This document shows, in pieces, positions 34,134 to 42,307 of a stretch of DNA of 64,000 nucleotides (its first letter is position 1; each line of letters opens with the position of its first letter). The position numbers were made by a program, and so were the translations under genes. The notes under the pieces were generated by a model. It ran no database searches. It saw only the letters and a program-made list of their open reading frames with translations, and was not told the origin of the DNA. The DNA is from a bacterium (lineage in GTDB: Bacteria > UBA8248), in assembly GCA_022828125.1 (NCBI GenBank), contig JAJEJD010000019.1, positions 142,875-206,874 of the forward strand, read 5' to 3'.

Positions 34134-34880
34134 ATGCCGGATTTCACCTGGGTCGAGTGGGGCTTCGTCCTCGCGGCGGCGTTTTGCAACGGCTTTCTGG
34201 TGCGCACGTTCGGGGCGGGCGTGGGCCTGGTGATCACGCCCTTCCTCATCTTCGCGTTCTCGCCCTCTTTTTCGCTCGGCCTCATCGCGATGTTCAGCTG
34301 CTGGTCGGGCCTGGGGTCGGCGCCGCATTTCTGGGGAAAGTGGAACCTGCGCTACGTGCTCCTCCTGGCGCCCGGCATCGTGGTCGGGCTCGGCCTGGGC
34401 GTCTGGCTGCTCACCTGGCTCCCGGGGGCGGGGCTGAAAATGCTGATCGGCGCCATCTGCTTCTCCCTCGCCGCCTACCAGGCGACCATCGAGATCAGGG
34501 GCAGGCCCTTCGATATCCCTCCCCTGCCGATGTGGCAGGGCGGGGGCTTCGGCGTCATGAGCGGGCTTTGCTCCGCACTCGCCAACAGCGGGGCGATCTT
34601 CCTCACCCCCGTCCTCATCAGCCAGAGACTGGAAAAACTCACCCTGGTGAGCACGATATGGATGCTCTACGCGGTGATGAACCCCGTCAAGGTGGTCGCC
34701 TTCTGGCAGGTGTCCGTCGTCACCTGGGACACCATCTGGGCGACCGTGGCCGGCCTGCCCGTCCTGTGGCTCGGCATCATGGCGGGCGCATGGGTGCAGG
34801 AGAGGCTAAGCGGCCGCACGTTCAACCTGTGCGTGCTGAGCATCGCGCTGGGAGGTTCGATACGGCTGCTGCTCGTTTAG
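34134..34880 (+). CDS. TSUP-family permease (TauE/SafE), second of a tandem pair
   Basis: 248 residues, same length and layout as its neighbour. It begins WVEWGFVLAAAFCNGFLVRTFGAGVGLVITPFLI and the C-half repeat is WQGGGFGVMSGLCSALANSGAIFLTPVLISQRLEKLTLVST. The two are clearly paralogous but well diverged, so they may form a heterodimeric or two-substrate system. They follow the acyl-CoA synthetase pair on the same strand with one ~300-base repeat-containing gap. Confidence 0.83.
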   Translation: MPDFTWVEWGFVLAAAFCNGFLVRTFGAGVGLVITPFLIFAFSPSFSLGLIAMFSCWSGLGSAPHFWGKWNLRYVLLLAPGIVVGLGLGVWLLTWLPGAGLKMLIGAICFSLAAYQATIEIRGRPFDIPPLPMWQGGGFGVMSGLCSALANSGAIFLTPVLISQRLEKLTLVSTIWMLYAVMNPVKVVAFWQVSVVTWDTIWATVAGLPVLWLGIMAGAWVQERLSGRTFNLCVLSIALGGSIRLLLV

Positions 34881-34967
34881 GGAACATTCGCCTCCCGCGC
34901 TTCCGCGCCGATATGCGAAAAGCAAGAACTCATGCCTGATTGGCCATGCCTCCTCATGAGTAAAGGC

Positions 34968-35286
34968 AACCCCCCCTACCCCCCCTTGTCAGGGGGGTAA
35001 AAAAGGCTGACGCCCCGGCAAGTGGGGGATATGAAAAAAGACGACGCCCGCCACCGGGTGGAGGGGGTTTTGCTTTTTCTTGCCCCCCTGTCAAGGGGGG
35101 GTAGGGGGGGTTGGTTTTCAGGGTGAGGTTTTGGGGCCGCCTGCGCGGTATGAAGGAGAACCGCCGTAGGGGCGGCCCTCCGTGGCCGCCCGTCAATCGT
35201 ATTTACCCCGATATAGGACAGGCACGGAGGCCTGTCCCTACGGCGAACGATCTTGAAAGTCGAGCAAGGCCTTTTTCAACACCCCC
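34968..35286. repeat. MITE-like palindromic element, copy A5, with extra hairpins
   Basis: C-tract/G-tract inverted arms at about 34968-35000 and 35080-35112. The right terminus is AAGGCCTTTTTCAACACCCCC (35266-35286); no matching left terminus is seen. Between lie two short palindromes, including a GGACAGG...CCTGTCC hairpin at 35216-35243. It fills the gap 34881-35355. Confidence 0.65.
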
Positions 35287-35355
35287 GTCAAGGGGGGTTG
35301 GGGGGTTGGCCCGTCAAATATATAATCCCCCCAAAAACCGCATGGAGGATCGAAC

Positions 35356-36468
35356 ATGAGCACGACGCCGCAAGCCGCGAAAACGCCCCTGCCGGTCTCG
35401 GAATCCAGCATCGGCATGGTGGACGCGGACATCCACCACGTACCGCCGTCCCTGGACGCCCTCAAGCCCTACCTGCCTATCGTGTGGCGAAACTACGTGG
35501 AAGAGACCGACTATTCGAAACTGCCCAACGCCCCCTATCCCAAGACGGCGGGCGGCGGCGTGCGCAAAGACGCCATACCGCCGGACGGGCCGGCGGGTTC
35601 GAGCCTCTCGATGCTGCAGGAGCAGGTGCTGGACGCCTACGGGGTGAGCTACGGGGTGCTGAACGGGGCGTATTACAACGTCTCCTTCATGGGAATCCCT
35701 GAGTTCGGCGCGGCCCTGGCGAGCGCGCACAACGACTGGACTATCGAGCACTGGCTCGAAAAAGACGAGCGCCTGCGCGGCGCCATCACCGTCTCGCACC
35801 ATGACCCGCAGCACGCCGTGGACGAGATAAAGCGCGTCGGCGAACGCGGCGACATGGCGCAGGTGCTCTTCCCGGCGGGTTCGCACGCCCCCTACGGGCA
35901 GAGGCGCTACCACCCCATCTACGCGGCGGCGGAAGAGCGCGGACTCCCTATCGGCATCCATTTCGGGGGTACGGGTGCCGGCAACGCGCCGCCGCCCACG
36001 GCTTCGGGCTGGCCCACCTATTACATCGAGTGGCACACGGCGATGAGCCAGGCCTTCATGACCCACGTCGTGAGCTTCATCTGCGAGGGCGTGTTCGAGT
36101 TTTTCCCGAAGCTCAAGATCGTGCTGATCGAGGGGGGCCTCTCCTGGATTCCGGGATTGTTGTGGCGGCTGGACAAGAACTACCGGGGCATGCGCGCCGA
36201 GGTGCCCTGGCTCAAGAAGCTGCCGAGCGAATACTTTTACGAGCACTTCCGGGTGACGAGCCAGCCCATCGAGGAGCCGAATAAAGACGAGCATCTCGTC
36301 CAGATATTCGAGATGGTCCACGCCGAAAAAATCCTGCTCTTCGCCACCGACTACCCCCACTGGGACTTCGACTCCCCCGTCCACGCCCTGCCGCGCCGGG
36401 TGGACGCAGACCTCCGCGCGCGCATCATGCGGGATAACGCGGTGGAGCTGTATGGGTTGGGGGGTTAG
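35356..36468 (+). CDS. amidohydrolase family protein (ACMSD/decarboxylase-like)
   Basis: 370-residue metal-dependent hydrolase or decarboxylase of the amidohydrolase-2 (ACMSD) family. [12 protein letters not shown] (~21-32) gives the N-terminal metal pair, GIHFGGTG (~202-209) the next His, [26 protein letters not shown] a conserved core helix/strand, and [15 protein letters not shown] (~330-344) the final Asp. Ribosome site TGGAGG. Relatives decarboxylate or hydrolyse aromatic or enol acids. A 101-base gap containing a palindrome separates it from the ATPase-PIN module. Confidence 0.87.
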   Translation: MSTTPQAAKTPLPVSESSIGMVDADIHHVPPSLDALKPYLPIVWRNYVEETDYSKLPNAPYPKTAGGGVRKDAIPPDGPAGSSLSMLQEQVLDAYGVSYGVLNGAYYNVSFMGIPEFGAALASAHNDWTIEHWLEKDERLRGAITVSHHDPQHAVDEIKRVGERGDMAQVLFPAGSHAPYGQRRYHPIYAAAEERGLPIGIHFGGTGAGNAPPPTASGWPTYYIEWHTAMSQAFMTHVVSFICEGVFEFFPKLKIVLIEGGLSWIPGLLWRLDKNYRGMRAEVPWLKKLPSEYFYEHFRVTSQPIEEPNKDEHLVQIFEMVHAEKILLFATDYPHWDFDSPVHALPRRVDADLRARIMRDNAVELYGLGG

Positions 36469-36485
36469 TAGATTTTGACGGGGGG

Positions 36486-36502
36486 TTATGCGTAGCGCAT
36501 AA
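36486..36502. promoter_or_regulatory. palindrome upstream of the ATPase-PIN module
   Basis: TTATGCGTAGCGCATAA: seven-base arms around TAG, 18 bases after the amidohydrolase stop and 68 bases before the ATPase start. There is no T-run, so it is better read as a possible operator than as a terminator. Confidence 0.35.
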
Positions 36503-36569
36503 TTCCCGGCGAATCGGGTAAAGAGGCTACCGATCTACGATACCCTTCGTTCGCCTTGGAGAAAGTGTG

Positions 36570-37991
36570 ATGATCCGGCACGTCAACCTCAAGAATTTCA
36601 AGGCGTGGCGCGAGCTCGACATAGAGCTCGGCCCGAGGATCACCGGTCTGTTCGGAACCAACAGTTCGGGCAAGAGCAGCCTGATCCAGTTTCTCCTCAT
36701 GCTGAAGGAGACGAAGAACAACCCGGACAGGAACATCGTTCTCGATTTCGGAAAATCCGGCGGGGTGATCAACCTGGGTGGTTTCGGCGACGTCATTCAT
36801 CGAAACGACAAAAACCTGAAGCTGGAATGGGAGTTGTCCTGGGATGGGCTGGAAGAACCTTGGATCGCAACCGACCCACACACAGGTGAAGATGAGATCC
36901 GATTCAACTATAAAGAACTCGTCATACAAGCAGTGGTGGAAATGACGAATCCAGAGGAATCGAAGTCTCTGAAAACGCAGTCCATTCATTACGCCATAAA
37001 AGACACCGCGACCGGCGAGATGACGATTTTCGGTATCGAGCCAAACCCTGATCGGGATAACGGCTTTCAGTTTACAACGGGGCAAAAAAGCGAGTCGAGT
37101 TTTGATACCCAGCAACATACGGAAAATATTTTTTCAGGAGAATTCCCCGGTCCCATCAAAACCCATCTTTTTCCTTTCCAAGCCAGATCCCATTTGCCAC
37201 TAAAAGATCAAAGAGACCCGCTGAGCGATCTGGAAGCCGATTACGAAAAACTGATGGACAGGATTTATTATCTTGGACCACTACGAGACTTCCCACACCG
37301 GCAATACAACTGGAGCGGAGGCAGCCCTTCAGACGTGGGGACACGAGGCGAATTGACGATCAACGCCATCCTAGCCTCTTCGGAGAGAGACAACGCTCTT
37401 CAACTGAAGGAAGAGAGCAGAAAACGCTCCTTTCAGGAAGTGGTCGCCATGCGGCTCAAGGAAATGGGCCTCATCCATTCCTTCTCGGTGGCCGAGGTCG
37501 CCAAGGGTTCCAACATCTATCAGGCCAAAGTATCGGTGGACAAGAAAAGTCCGAAAGTGCTCTTGACGGACGTGGGCTTCGGCGTATCCCAGGTTCTTCC
37601 CGTCATCGTCCTGCTGAACCATGTTCCGGAAGGCTCTACCGTCATCCTGGAACAACCGGAAATTCACTTACACCCCGAAGTGCAGAGCGGTTTGGCGGAC
37701 GCCATCGTGGGGATCGCCGAAACGCGGGACTTGCAGGTGATCATCGAAAGCCACAGCGAACACCTATTGCGACGGCTCCAGAGAAGGGTGGCGGATGAAA
37801 CGATTCAGGCGGACCTGGTGAAACTCTACTTCGTCTCGCAGGAAAGCGGCGAAGCACGCCTGGCGGACATCGGATTGAACGAATACGGAGAGATAGAGAA
37901 CTGGCCCGAGCATTTCTTCGGCGATGAGATGGAGGAAATCGCAGAGACCAGAAAAGCCGCTATCGAACGCAAGATGAAAGTCGAGGAATGA
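36570..37991 (+). CDS. RecF/SMC-like AAA ATPase with C-terminal DUF3696
   Basis: 473-residue ABC/SMC-type ATPase. The N-terminus MIRHVNLKNFKAW is the standard RecF/OLD start. Walker A is GTNSSGKS at 29-36, the signature-like GVSQVLPV at 338-345, Walker B TVILEQPEIHLHP at 357-369, and the switch His is in IIESHSEHLLRRL at 391-403. The C-terminal ~416-460 (LVKLYFVSQESGEARLADIGLNEYGEIENWP) is the DUF3696 region. ATG 36570 is preferred (GGAG eight bases upstream) to GTG 36567. It overlaps the PIN-like gene by four bases. Base composition is visibly less GC-rich than its neighbours. Such ATPases commonly act as sensors for attached nucleases in defence. Confidence 0.85.
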   Translation: MIRHVNLKNFKAWRELDIELGPRITGLFGTNSSGKSSLIQFLLMLKETKNNPDRNIVLDFGKSGGVINLGGFGDVIHRNDKNLKLEWELSWDGLEEPWIATDPHTGEDEIRFNYKELVIQAVVEMTNPEESKSLKTQSIHYAIKDTATGEMTIFGIEPNPDRDNGFQFTTGQKSESSFDTQQHTENIFSGEFPGPIKTHLFPFQARSHLPLKDQRDPLSDLEADYEKLMDRIYYLGPLRDFPHRQYNWSGGSPSDVGTRGELTINAILASSERDNALQLKEESRKRSFQEVVAMRLKEMGLIHSFSVAEVAKGSNIYQAKVSVDKKSPKVLLTDVGFGVSQVLPVIVLLNHVPEGSTVILEQPEIHLHPEVQSGLADAIVGIAETRDLQVIIESHSEHLLRRLQRRVADETIQADLVKLYFVSQESGEARLADIGLNEYGEIENWPEHFFGDEMEEIAETRKAAIERKMKVEE

Positions 37992-38476
37992 CGGACAGGA
38001 TTGTCGTTGATACGAATGTCTTGATTGTGGCGAACGAAAGAGGCAATCCCCCGGCGGATCCCGAATGCGAACGCACGTGCATCAAAATGCTGGAGGGAGC
38101 GGCCAAAGGGAAACAGGTCGTCCTACTCGATGGATCCAATCGCATCATGGATGAATACAGAACTTCTCGTAGTTATAGCGGAGTGCCCGCTGGTAATGCG
38201 TTTTTTAAGTATCTGCATGACTATCAGCATTCCACCAAGAAAGTCATTCACATATCAATCCAAGAGACGCCGGACGAAGACGGAGGATTCGCCAATCTTC
38301 CCGCGAATACTTTCGACCGGGATGACCGAAAATTCCTGGCCGTCGCCGAGGCCGGAAACGGGCGAGTCGTGAACGCCACGGACTCGGACTGGTCGGAACA
38401 CGCCGACTTCATCGACTGCCTCGGCGTACGCGTGATTGAACTGTGTCCGCAATGCCTGAAGCAAGCAGATAGTTAG
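37988..38476 (+). CDS. PIN-like nuclease coupled to the DUF3696 ATPase
   Basis: 162 residues with a PIN-type pattern. RIVVDTNVLIVAN gives Asp8 on the first strand, DEYRTS (55-60) a mid acidic residue, FDRDDRKFLAVAEAGN (109-124) the paired Asp after a helix cap, and VVNATDSDWSEH (127-138) the last acidic cluster on a strand. These match the four acidic positions of metal-dependent PIN RNases. The start ATG overlaps the ATPase stop (ATGA). It is longer than a typical VapC and has no small antitoxin beside it, so the ATPase is likely its regulator. A short CPQC motif lies at the C-terminus. Confidence 0.75.
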   Translation: MTDRIVVDTNVLIVANERGNPPADPECERTCIKMLEGAAKGKQVVLLDGSNRIMDEYRTSRSYSGVPAGNAFFKYLHDYQHSTKKVIHISIQETPDEDGGFANLPANTFDRDDRKFLAVAEAGNGRVVNATDSDWSEHADFIDCLGVRVIELCPQCLKQADS

Positions 38477-38937
38477 TCAACAATCCCTACTTCCCTACTC
38501 AGCAACCACTCTCTCCGCCCGCGATTGACCACGCAATTCCCCGCATTTGCGCGTACCGCGCATCGGGTGGTTTTCGCTATCCTCCTGCGCCGAGGCTCGC
38601 CGCAGAGACCGGCTCGATAGTCCCGAACGATGGGCGCGCCGAGAGCCGTATGAGGAGGTTGGACGATGCTGCGAAGCGCTGATGATAGCCTGACGTCGAA
38701 GATTGATTTCCGGGCGAAGCACCGCCTCGAAACCCCTCATGAATTACCGAAAATTTCGATAAATATCGATAAATTCACGGGGTTTTTCAATAAATTTCCG
38801 AAAAGAAATATCTCGATAAACGATTCTAATACAAATGGTTATCATGCAGATATGAGCGCTGATCACTCAGATTCGGCAGTAAGAAAAGTTTTCCGGCGCC
38901 TGAGCATTTGCCCGCATTTGCGATGAATCGAGCGCGA
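38477..38937. other. gene-free stretch with AT-rich repeat
   Basis: No credible gene. It holds the AT-rich repeat D1 (38743-38811) and copies of a CCCCGCATTTGCG-like motif at 38539-38551 and 38910-38922 on either side of it. The short frame starting at 38666 reads through the repeat and is not supported. Confidence 0.6.
38743..38811. repeat. AT-rich dispersed repeat, copy D1
   Basis: Contains TTTCGATAAATATCGATAA, then ACGGGGTTTTTCAATAAATTTC. The reverse complement is found at 44144-44216. It stands out sharply from the GC-rich surroundings, and both copies are flanked by CCGCATTTGC-type motifs. Confidence 0.7.
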
Positions 38938-39462
38938 CTATGCGCGCCAGCAGCGCGGGTCGTGGGGCGCGGGAATCCTGCCGACGCTCTCAAGGTAGGC
39001 TTCAGCGATCTTGGGCCCCATGAAGACGAATTCCTGGCGGAAAATCTTTTGCAGCGCGGGCAGATCGTCCGGCAAAGAGGCGAGGTAGCGGTTGAACGAG
39101 CCGTGTTCTTTCTTGATGGCGAGGAACCTCCCCGCGTTCTCGATGGCCGCCTCGATCTTCTTGCGGTTGCGCACGACGCCCGGGTTCCCCATGATGCGCT
39201 CGATGTCCTTCCCGGTGAAACGGGCGACTTTCTCGGGTGCGAACCCCACGAATTCCTTTCGGAACGCCTCGCGCTTATGCAGTATCGTGCGCCAGGAGAG
39301 GCCCGCCTGAAAGATTTCGAGGGTGAGTTGCTCGAAGTGTTTCCGCGTCGTTCGGACGAGAAACCCCCATTCCTCGTCGTGGTATTTCTCCATCACCGGG
39401 TCGCCCTCGGCCCACGTGCACCTCGTGGGATTGGGGATGTCTTTTCGCGTTCGGGGGGTCAT
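38938..39462 (-). CDS. tag: DNA-3-methyladenine glycosylase I family
   Basis: 174-residue base-excision repair glycosylase of the Tag family, which removes 3-methyladenine. It has RCTWAEGDPVMEKYHDEEWG near the N-terminus (Cys and His zinc ligands), LTLEIFQAGLSWRTILHKREAFRKEF with the catalytic-region Glu, IMGNPGVVRNRKKIEAAIENA, and C-terminal PHDPRCW with the second His/Cys pair of the zinc snap. It is shorter than E. coli Tag (187) but retains all these positions. It is the last gene of a minus-strand run starting at 42173. Confidence 0.87.
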   Translation of the reverse strand: MTPRTRKDIPNPTRCTWAEGDPVMEKYHDEEWGFLVRTTRKHFEQLTLEIFQAGLSWRTILHKREAFRKEFVGFAPEKVARFTGKDIERIMGNPGVVRNRKKIEAAIENAGRFLAIKKEHGSFNRYLASLPDDLPALQKIFRQEFVFMGPKIAEAYLESVGRIPAPHDPRCWRA

Positions 39463-39486
39463 GCGTTCTCCAGGCGGGTCGTGAGG

Positions 39487-40149
39487 CTAGAGGGGCCATT
39501 CCTCCATCTTCCAGCTCATATCCCAGAAGAGGTATTCATACCGCGTGCCCATCAGGAAATGCGCGCGCATGCGCTCGCGCTCGGCGGGACCCGCCGTCGA
39601 TGCGGCTTCATCGAACATTTCGCGCAGCCAGCGGGCCAATTGCGAAAACTCTTCAGACGCATAGGTCTCTATCCACTCGGCGTGGAGCGGCGCGTTTTCG
39701 GGAATGCCTCCGGCGGCGAGCAGTTCGCCGATGATGGCGTAATCCCACTGGCAGGGGAGCATGGCGGCGGCGACCTCCCCGAACGTGCCCGCATAGGCCG
39801 CTTCGAGCAGGAAATCGGTGTAGCCCTTACAAGTCGGAGCGGGCTTCGTCGCCTCGATCTCGTCCGCCGAGATGCCGAATTTCGCCGCGAATCCCCGGTG
39901 GAGTTCCATCTCGGTATTCAACGTGGCGTTCAAGAGGTCGGCGAAACGCCCCATCTCCGCCAGTTCGGGGGCCTTCACGACGGCCAGGGCGATGACGCGG
40001 CTGTATTCCTTCAGGAAAATGTAGTCCTGACACATGTAGAAGCGGAACTGCGCGAGCGGCAGGGTGCCGTCTCCAATGCCCCGGACGAAGGGGTGCGCGT
40101 GAATTGTTTCCCAAAGCGGCTCCGCCTCCTTGCGAAGCGCCTCGCTCAT
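39487..40149 (-). CDS. tenA: TenA/thiaminase II family protein
   Basis: 220-residue all-helical protein of the TenA family, which salvages thiamine-pyrimidine breakdown products (aminopyrimidine aminohydrolase). Landmarks are PLWETIHAHPFVRGIGDGTLPLAQFRFYMCQDYIFLKEYSR, EMELHRGF with the active-site Glu region, AAMLPCQWDYAIIGELL with the conserved Cys, and WIETYASEEF. ATG 40149 (MSEALRKEAEPL) fits the family start; a longer frame would run into the FmdB-like gene. No TPP riboswitch is seen nearby, which fits its place inside an aroA-led operon. Confidence 0.87.
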   Translation of the reverse strand: MSEALRKEAEPLWETIHAHPFVRGIGDGTLPLAQFRFYMCQDYIFLKEYSRVIALAVVKAPELAEMGRFADLLNATLNTEMELHRGFAAKFGISADEIEATKPAPTCKGYTDFLLEAAYAGTFGEVAAAMLPCQWDYAIIGELLAAGGIPENAPLHAEWIETYASEEFSQLARWLREMFDEAASTAGPAERERMRAHFLMGTRYEYLFWDMSWKMEEWPL

Positions 40150-40174
40150 CTTCTGTTCGGTGTTCAACGTGGCC

Positions 40175-40507
40175 TCACAGGTTATCGAGAATTTTCTTGG
40201 AACGCCCCTTTTCCAGGGTTTCACCAAATGAATCGCCCAAGTCGACGCCCAACTGCTGGGCGCGCTTCTGGGCCCAGAGCCCGATGTTGCGATCGTCCTT
40301 GTAGAAGGAACTATCCTGCGGCTTCGAGGGGTCGAACGAATCGAGACGCTGGGCTTCCGTCTGATGCGAGGAGAAGCGCGACATGATTTTCCGGAGTCTC
40401 CTGTGTCCGCAGGAGCGGCAGGTGAGTTTTCTCCTGTCCGCCGGCTTCATCACCAGATGGCCGGAGACGAAGCCACACTCCCTGCACTCGTATTCATAGA
40501 TCGGCAT
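40175..40507 (-). CDS. FmdB-family zinc-ribbon protein
   Basis: 110 residues with the FmdB/CxxC_CxxC_SSSS start MPIYEYECRECGFVSGHL and the second knuckle LTCRSCGHRRLRKIM. The following ~70 residues are polar and charged (RFSSHQTEAQRLDSFDPSKPQD). The family is a putative regulator or metal-binding protein without a firm role. It overlaps the end of aroA by 14 bases and precedes tenA by 25 bases. Confidence 0.8.
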   Translation of the reverse strand: MPIYEYECRECGFVSGHLVMKPADRRKLTCRSCGHRRLRKIMSRFSSHQTEAQRLDSFDPSKPQDSSFYKDDRNIGLWAQKRAQQLGVDLGDSFGETLEKGRSKKILDNL

Positions 40508-41783
40508 CGGGTGAATCCCTCTTTTCCATCTCCGCGCCCAGTGACGCCATGCGCTCGCAAAAATCAGGGAATGTTACCGCCATCGCCTCCGCCGTGTCGA
40601 CCGATACGCCCTCGGGCGCTGCGAGCCCGGCGACGGCGGCGGACATGACGATGCGGTGGTCGCCGAACCCATGGACCGCCCCGCCCTTGAGGCCGCCGCC
40701 CTGGATGATAATGCCGTCCGCCAGTTCTCTCGCTTGGCCGCCCAGCGATTCGATGACTTCGCGCATGGCGGAGATCCTGTCCGTCTCCTTGATGCGGGCC
40801 TGGGGCGTGTTGACGAGCCTGGTCTCTCCCTCCCCGACCGCGCCGAGCACGGCCATGACGGGCAGCAGGTCGGGCGTGGCGTTCAGGTCGAATTCCCCGC
40901 CGCGCAGCGCTTTCCCGCGGATTCGAATGCTGGCTTCTGATACGAGAACATCCGCCCCCATGCCTTTCACGAAGCGGAGAATCTCCTTGTCGCCCTGCGA
41001 GTCATCGAGGTCCAGTCCTTCGAGCGTCACGTCACCGCCCGGCAAAGCGCCTGCGGCCACCAAAAAGGCGGCGGAACTCCAGTCGGCAGGCACGGTGACC
41101 TCGAACCCCGAGAGCGTCTGCCCGCCCGGGACGGTGAAACTGCGGTATTCATCGCGTTCGTATTCCAGACCCAGGCGATCGAGCCACCAAAGCGTCATCT
41201 CGACGTAGGGACGCTCGTTCAGGTCTATCGGCTCGATGGTGGTCGTCTCCTCGCCGAAGGGCGCGTTCAGGAGCAAAGAAGACGTGAACTGGCTGGTCGT
41301 GCCGTCGACTTTCGTCCGCCCGCCGCGCCAAGGCCCGCCCACTGCGACGGGGAGATATCCGTCCTTGCTCGATTGCGCCCTTGCGCCCAGATTGGAGAGC
41401 GCGTCCAGCAGCGGCCCCATCGGGCGTTTCCTGGTCTGGGCGTCGCCGTCGAATCGCGCTTCGCCCTCCCTGATGAGGGCGGCGGTGCCGAGCGCCATCC
41501 GGCAGGTGGTTCCCGAATTGCCTACGTCCAGAATCCCTTGCGGGGCTTCGGGCCGGGCGCCGAAGCCCGCCACCGACCAGACGTCTTCTTCCTTGTTTAT
41601 CCCGGCGCCGAAACTCCCGTAGACGCGGGCCGCCGAGAGGCCATCTGCAGAGTCAAGAGGATTCGATATCTCGCTTTTTCCCGACGCGAGGGATGCGAAC
41701 GCGACGGCGCGAATGGAGTGGGATTTCGATCCGGGAACGCCGGTGATTCCCCTGGCAGCGGATGGTTTGACCGAGAGTATCAT
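40494..41783 (-). CDS. aroA: 3-phosphoshikimate 1-carboxyvinyltransferase (EPSP synthase)
   Basis: Sixth step of the shikimate pathway: transfers enolpyruvyl from phosphoenolpyruvate to shikimate-3-phosphate. The 429 residues have the N-terminal GVPGSKSHSIRAVAFASLASGKS (shikimate-phosphate site), LDVGNSGTTCRM (~88-99, the PEP-site loop), DGDAQTRKRPMGPLLDALSNLGA and the C-terminal VNTPQARIKETDRISAMREVIESLGG, all standard. The length is normal. It lies in a minus-strand run HNH-aroA-fmdB-tenA-tag and overlaps the fmdB-like start. Confidence 0.95.
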   Translation of the reverse strand: MILSVKPSAARGITGVPGSKSHSIRAVAFASLASGKSEISNPLDSADGLSAARVYGSFGAGINKEEDVWSVAGFGARPEAPQGILDVGNSGTTCRMALGTAALIREGEARFDGDAQTRKRPMGPLLDALSNLGARAQSSKDGYLPVAVGGPWRGGRTKVDGTTSQFTSSLLLNAPFGEETTTIEPIDLNERPYVEMTLWWLDRLGLEYERDEYRSFTVPGGQTLSGFEVTVPADWSSAAFLVAAGALPGGDVTLEGLDLDDSQGDKEILRFVKGMGADVLVSEASIRIRGKALRGGEFDLNATPDLLPVMAVLGAVGEGETRLVNTPQARIKETDRISAMREVIESLGGQARELADGIIIQGGGLKGGAVHGFGDHRIVMSAAVAGLAAPEGVSVDTAEAMAVTFPDFCERMASLGAEMEKRDSPDADL

Positions 41784-41810
41784 GACGATGGACGTGTCTG
41801 GCGGCGGTTG

Positions 41811-42173
41811 TTAACGGTCATCGCTCAGGTAGCGGCCCAGCATGTCGCGGGAGTGTTCATCCTCGTGGCAGTCCACGCATAGATTCTCCCAGTTGCTCCC
41901 GTCGGGAGGGTTGTTCCTGTGGTCGCCGTCGCGGTGGTGGACCGTCAGGATGTGGAGGTTGTTCTCATCGAAATCGCGGCCGCATTTCGCGCAGAACCAG
42001 CCGTGAATTTCGAGCGACTTGCGCCTGTAATCCTGCGCACTCTTCCCTACGCTCGCCGAGGACTTGAGGCGCGCGGCGATTTGTTTCGCGCTTTCTCCGG
42101 TAGGAGCGGCCGGTTTGGGAGCGCTTCTTCTCCCCGGGCGGCGTCTGTTTGCGCTGAATCTCGTTCTGGCCAT
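41811..42173 (-). CDS. HNH nuclease, YajD-like
   Basis: 120-residue HNH protein like E. coli YajD. A basic N-terminus (~1-45, many Arg/Lys/Pro) precedes the zinc pair CAKCGRDFDENNLHILTVHHRDGDHRNN, which includes the HH of the catalytic motif, and NLCVDCHEDEH with the last Cys pair and His. The function of YajD-type HNH proteins is not established. It is the first gene of the minus-strand aroA run, 27 bases from aroA, with no visible defence partner. Confidence 0.8.
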   Translation of the reverse strand: MARTRFSANRRRPGRRSAPKPAAPTGESAKQIAARLKSSASVGKSAQDYRRKSLEIHGWFCAKCGRDFDENNLHILTVHHRDGDHRNNPPDGSNWENLCVDCHEDEHSRDMLGRYLSDDR

Positions 42174-42307
42174 CGAATCAACCTCCCGTGCTCAGGAGCC
42201 ATCCTAGCAAATCGCGCTATAATGAGGAAGAGATGGATTTGATGACGACTTTCATCCTGGCGGATCAAAGAGTGGGAAATGACATGCTTGCGCCGAGGAG
42301 AACCTGA

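Noticed and set aside
41811-42173. HNH gene as half of a Septu- or restriction-type defence pair
   Set aside because: It lies in an operon-like run with aroA and has no adjacent ATPase or methylase; YajD-type HNH proteins are common as singletons.
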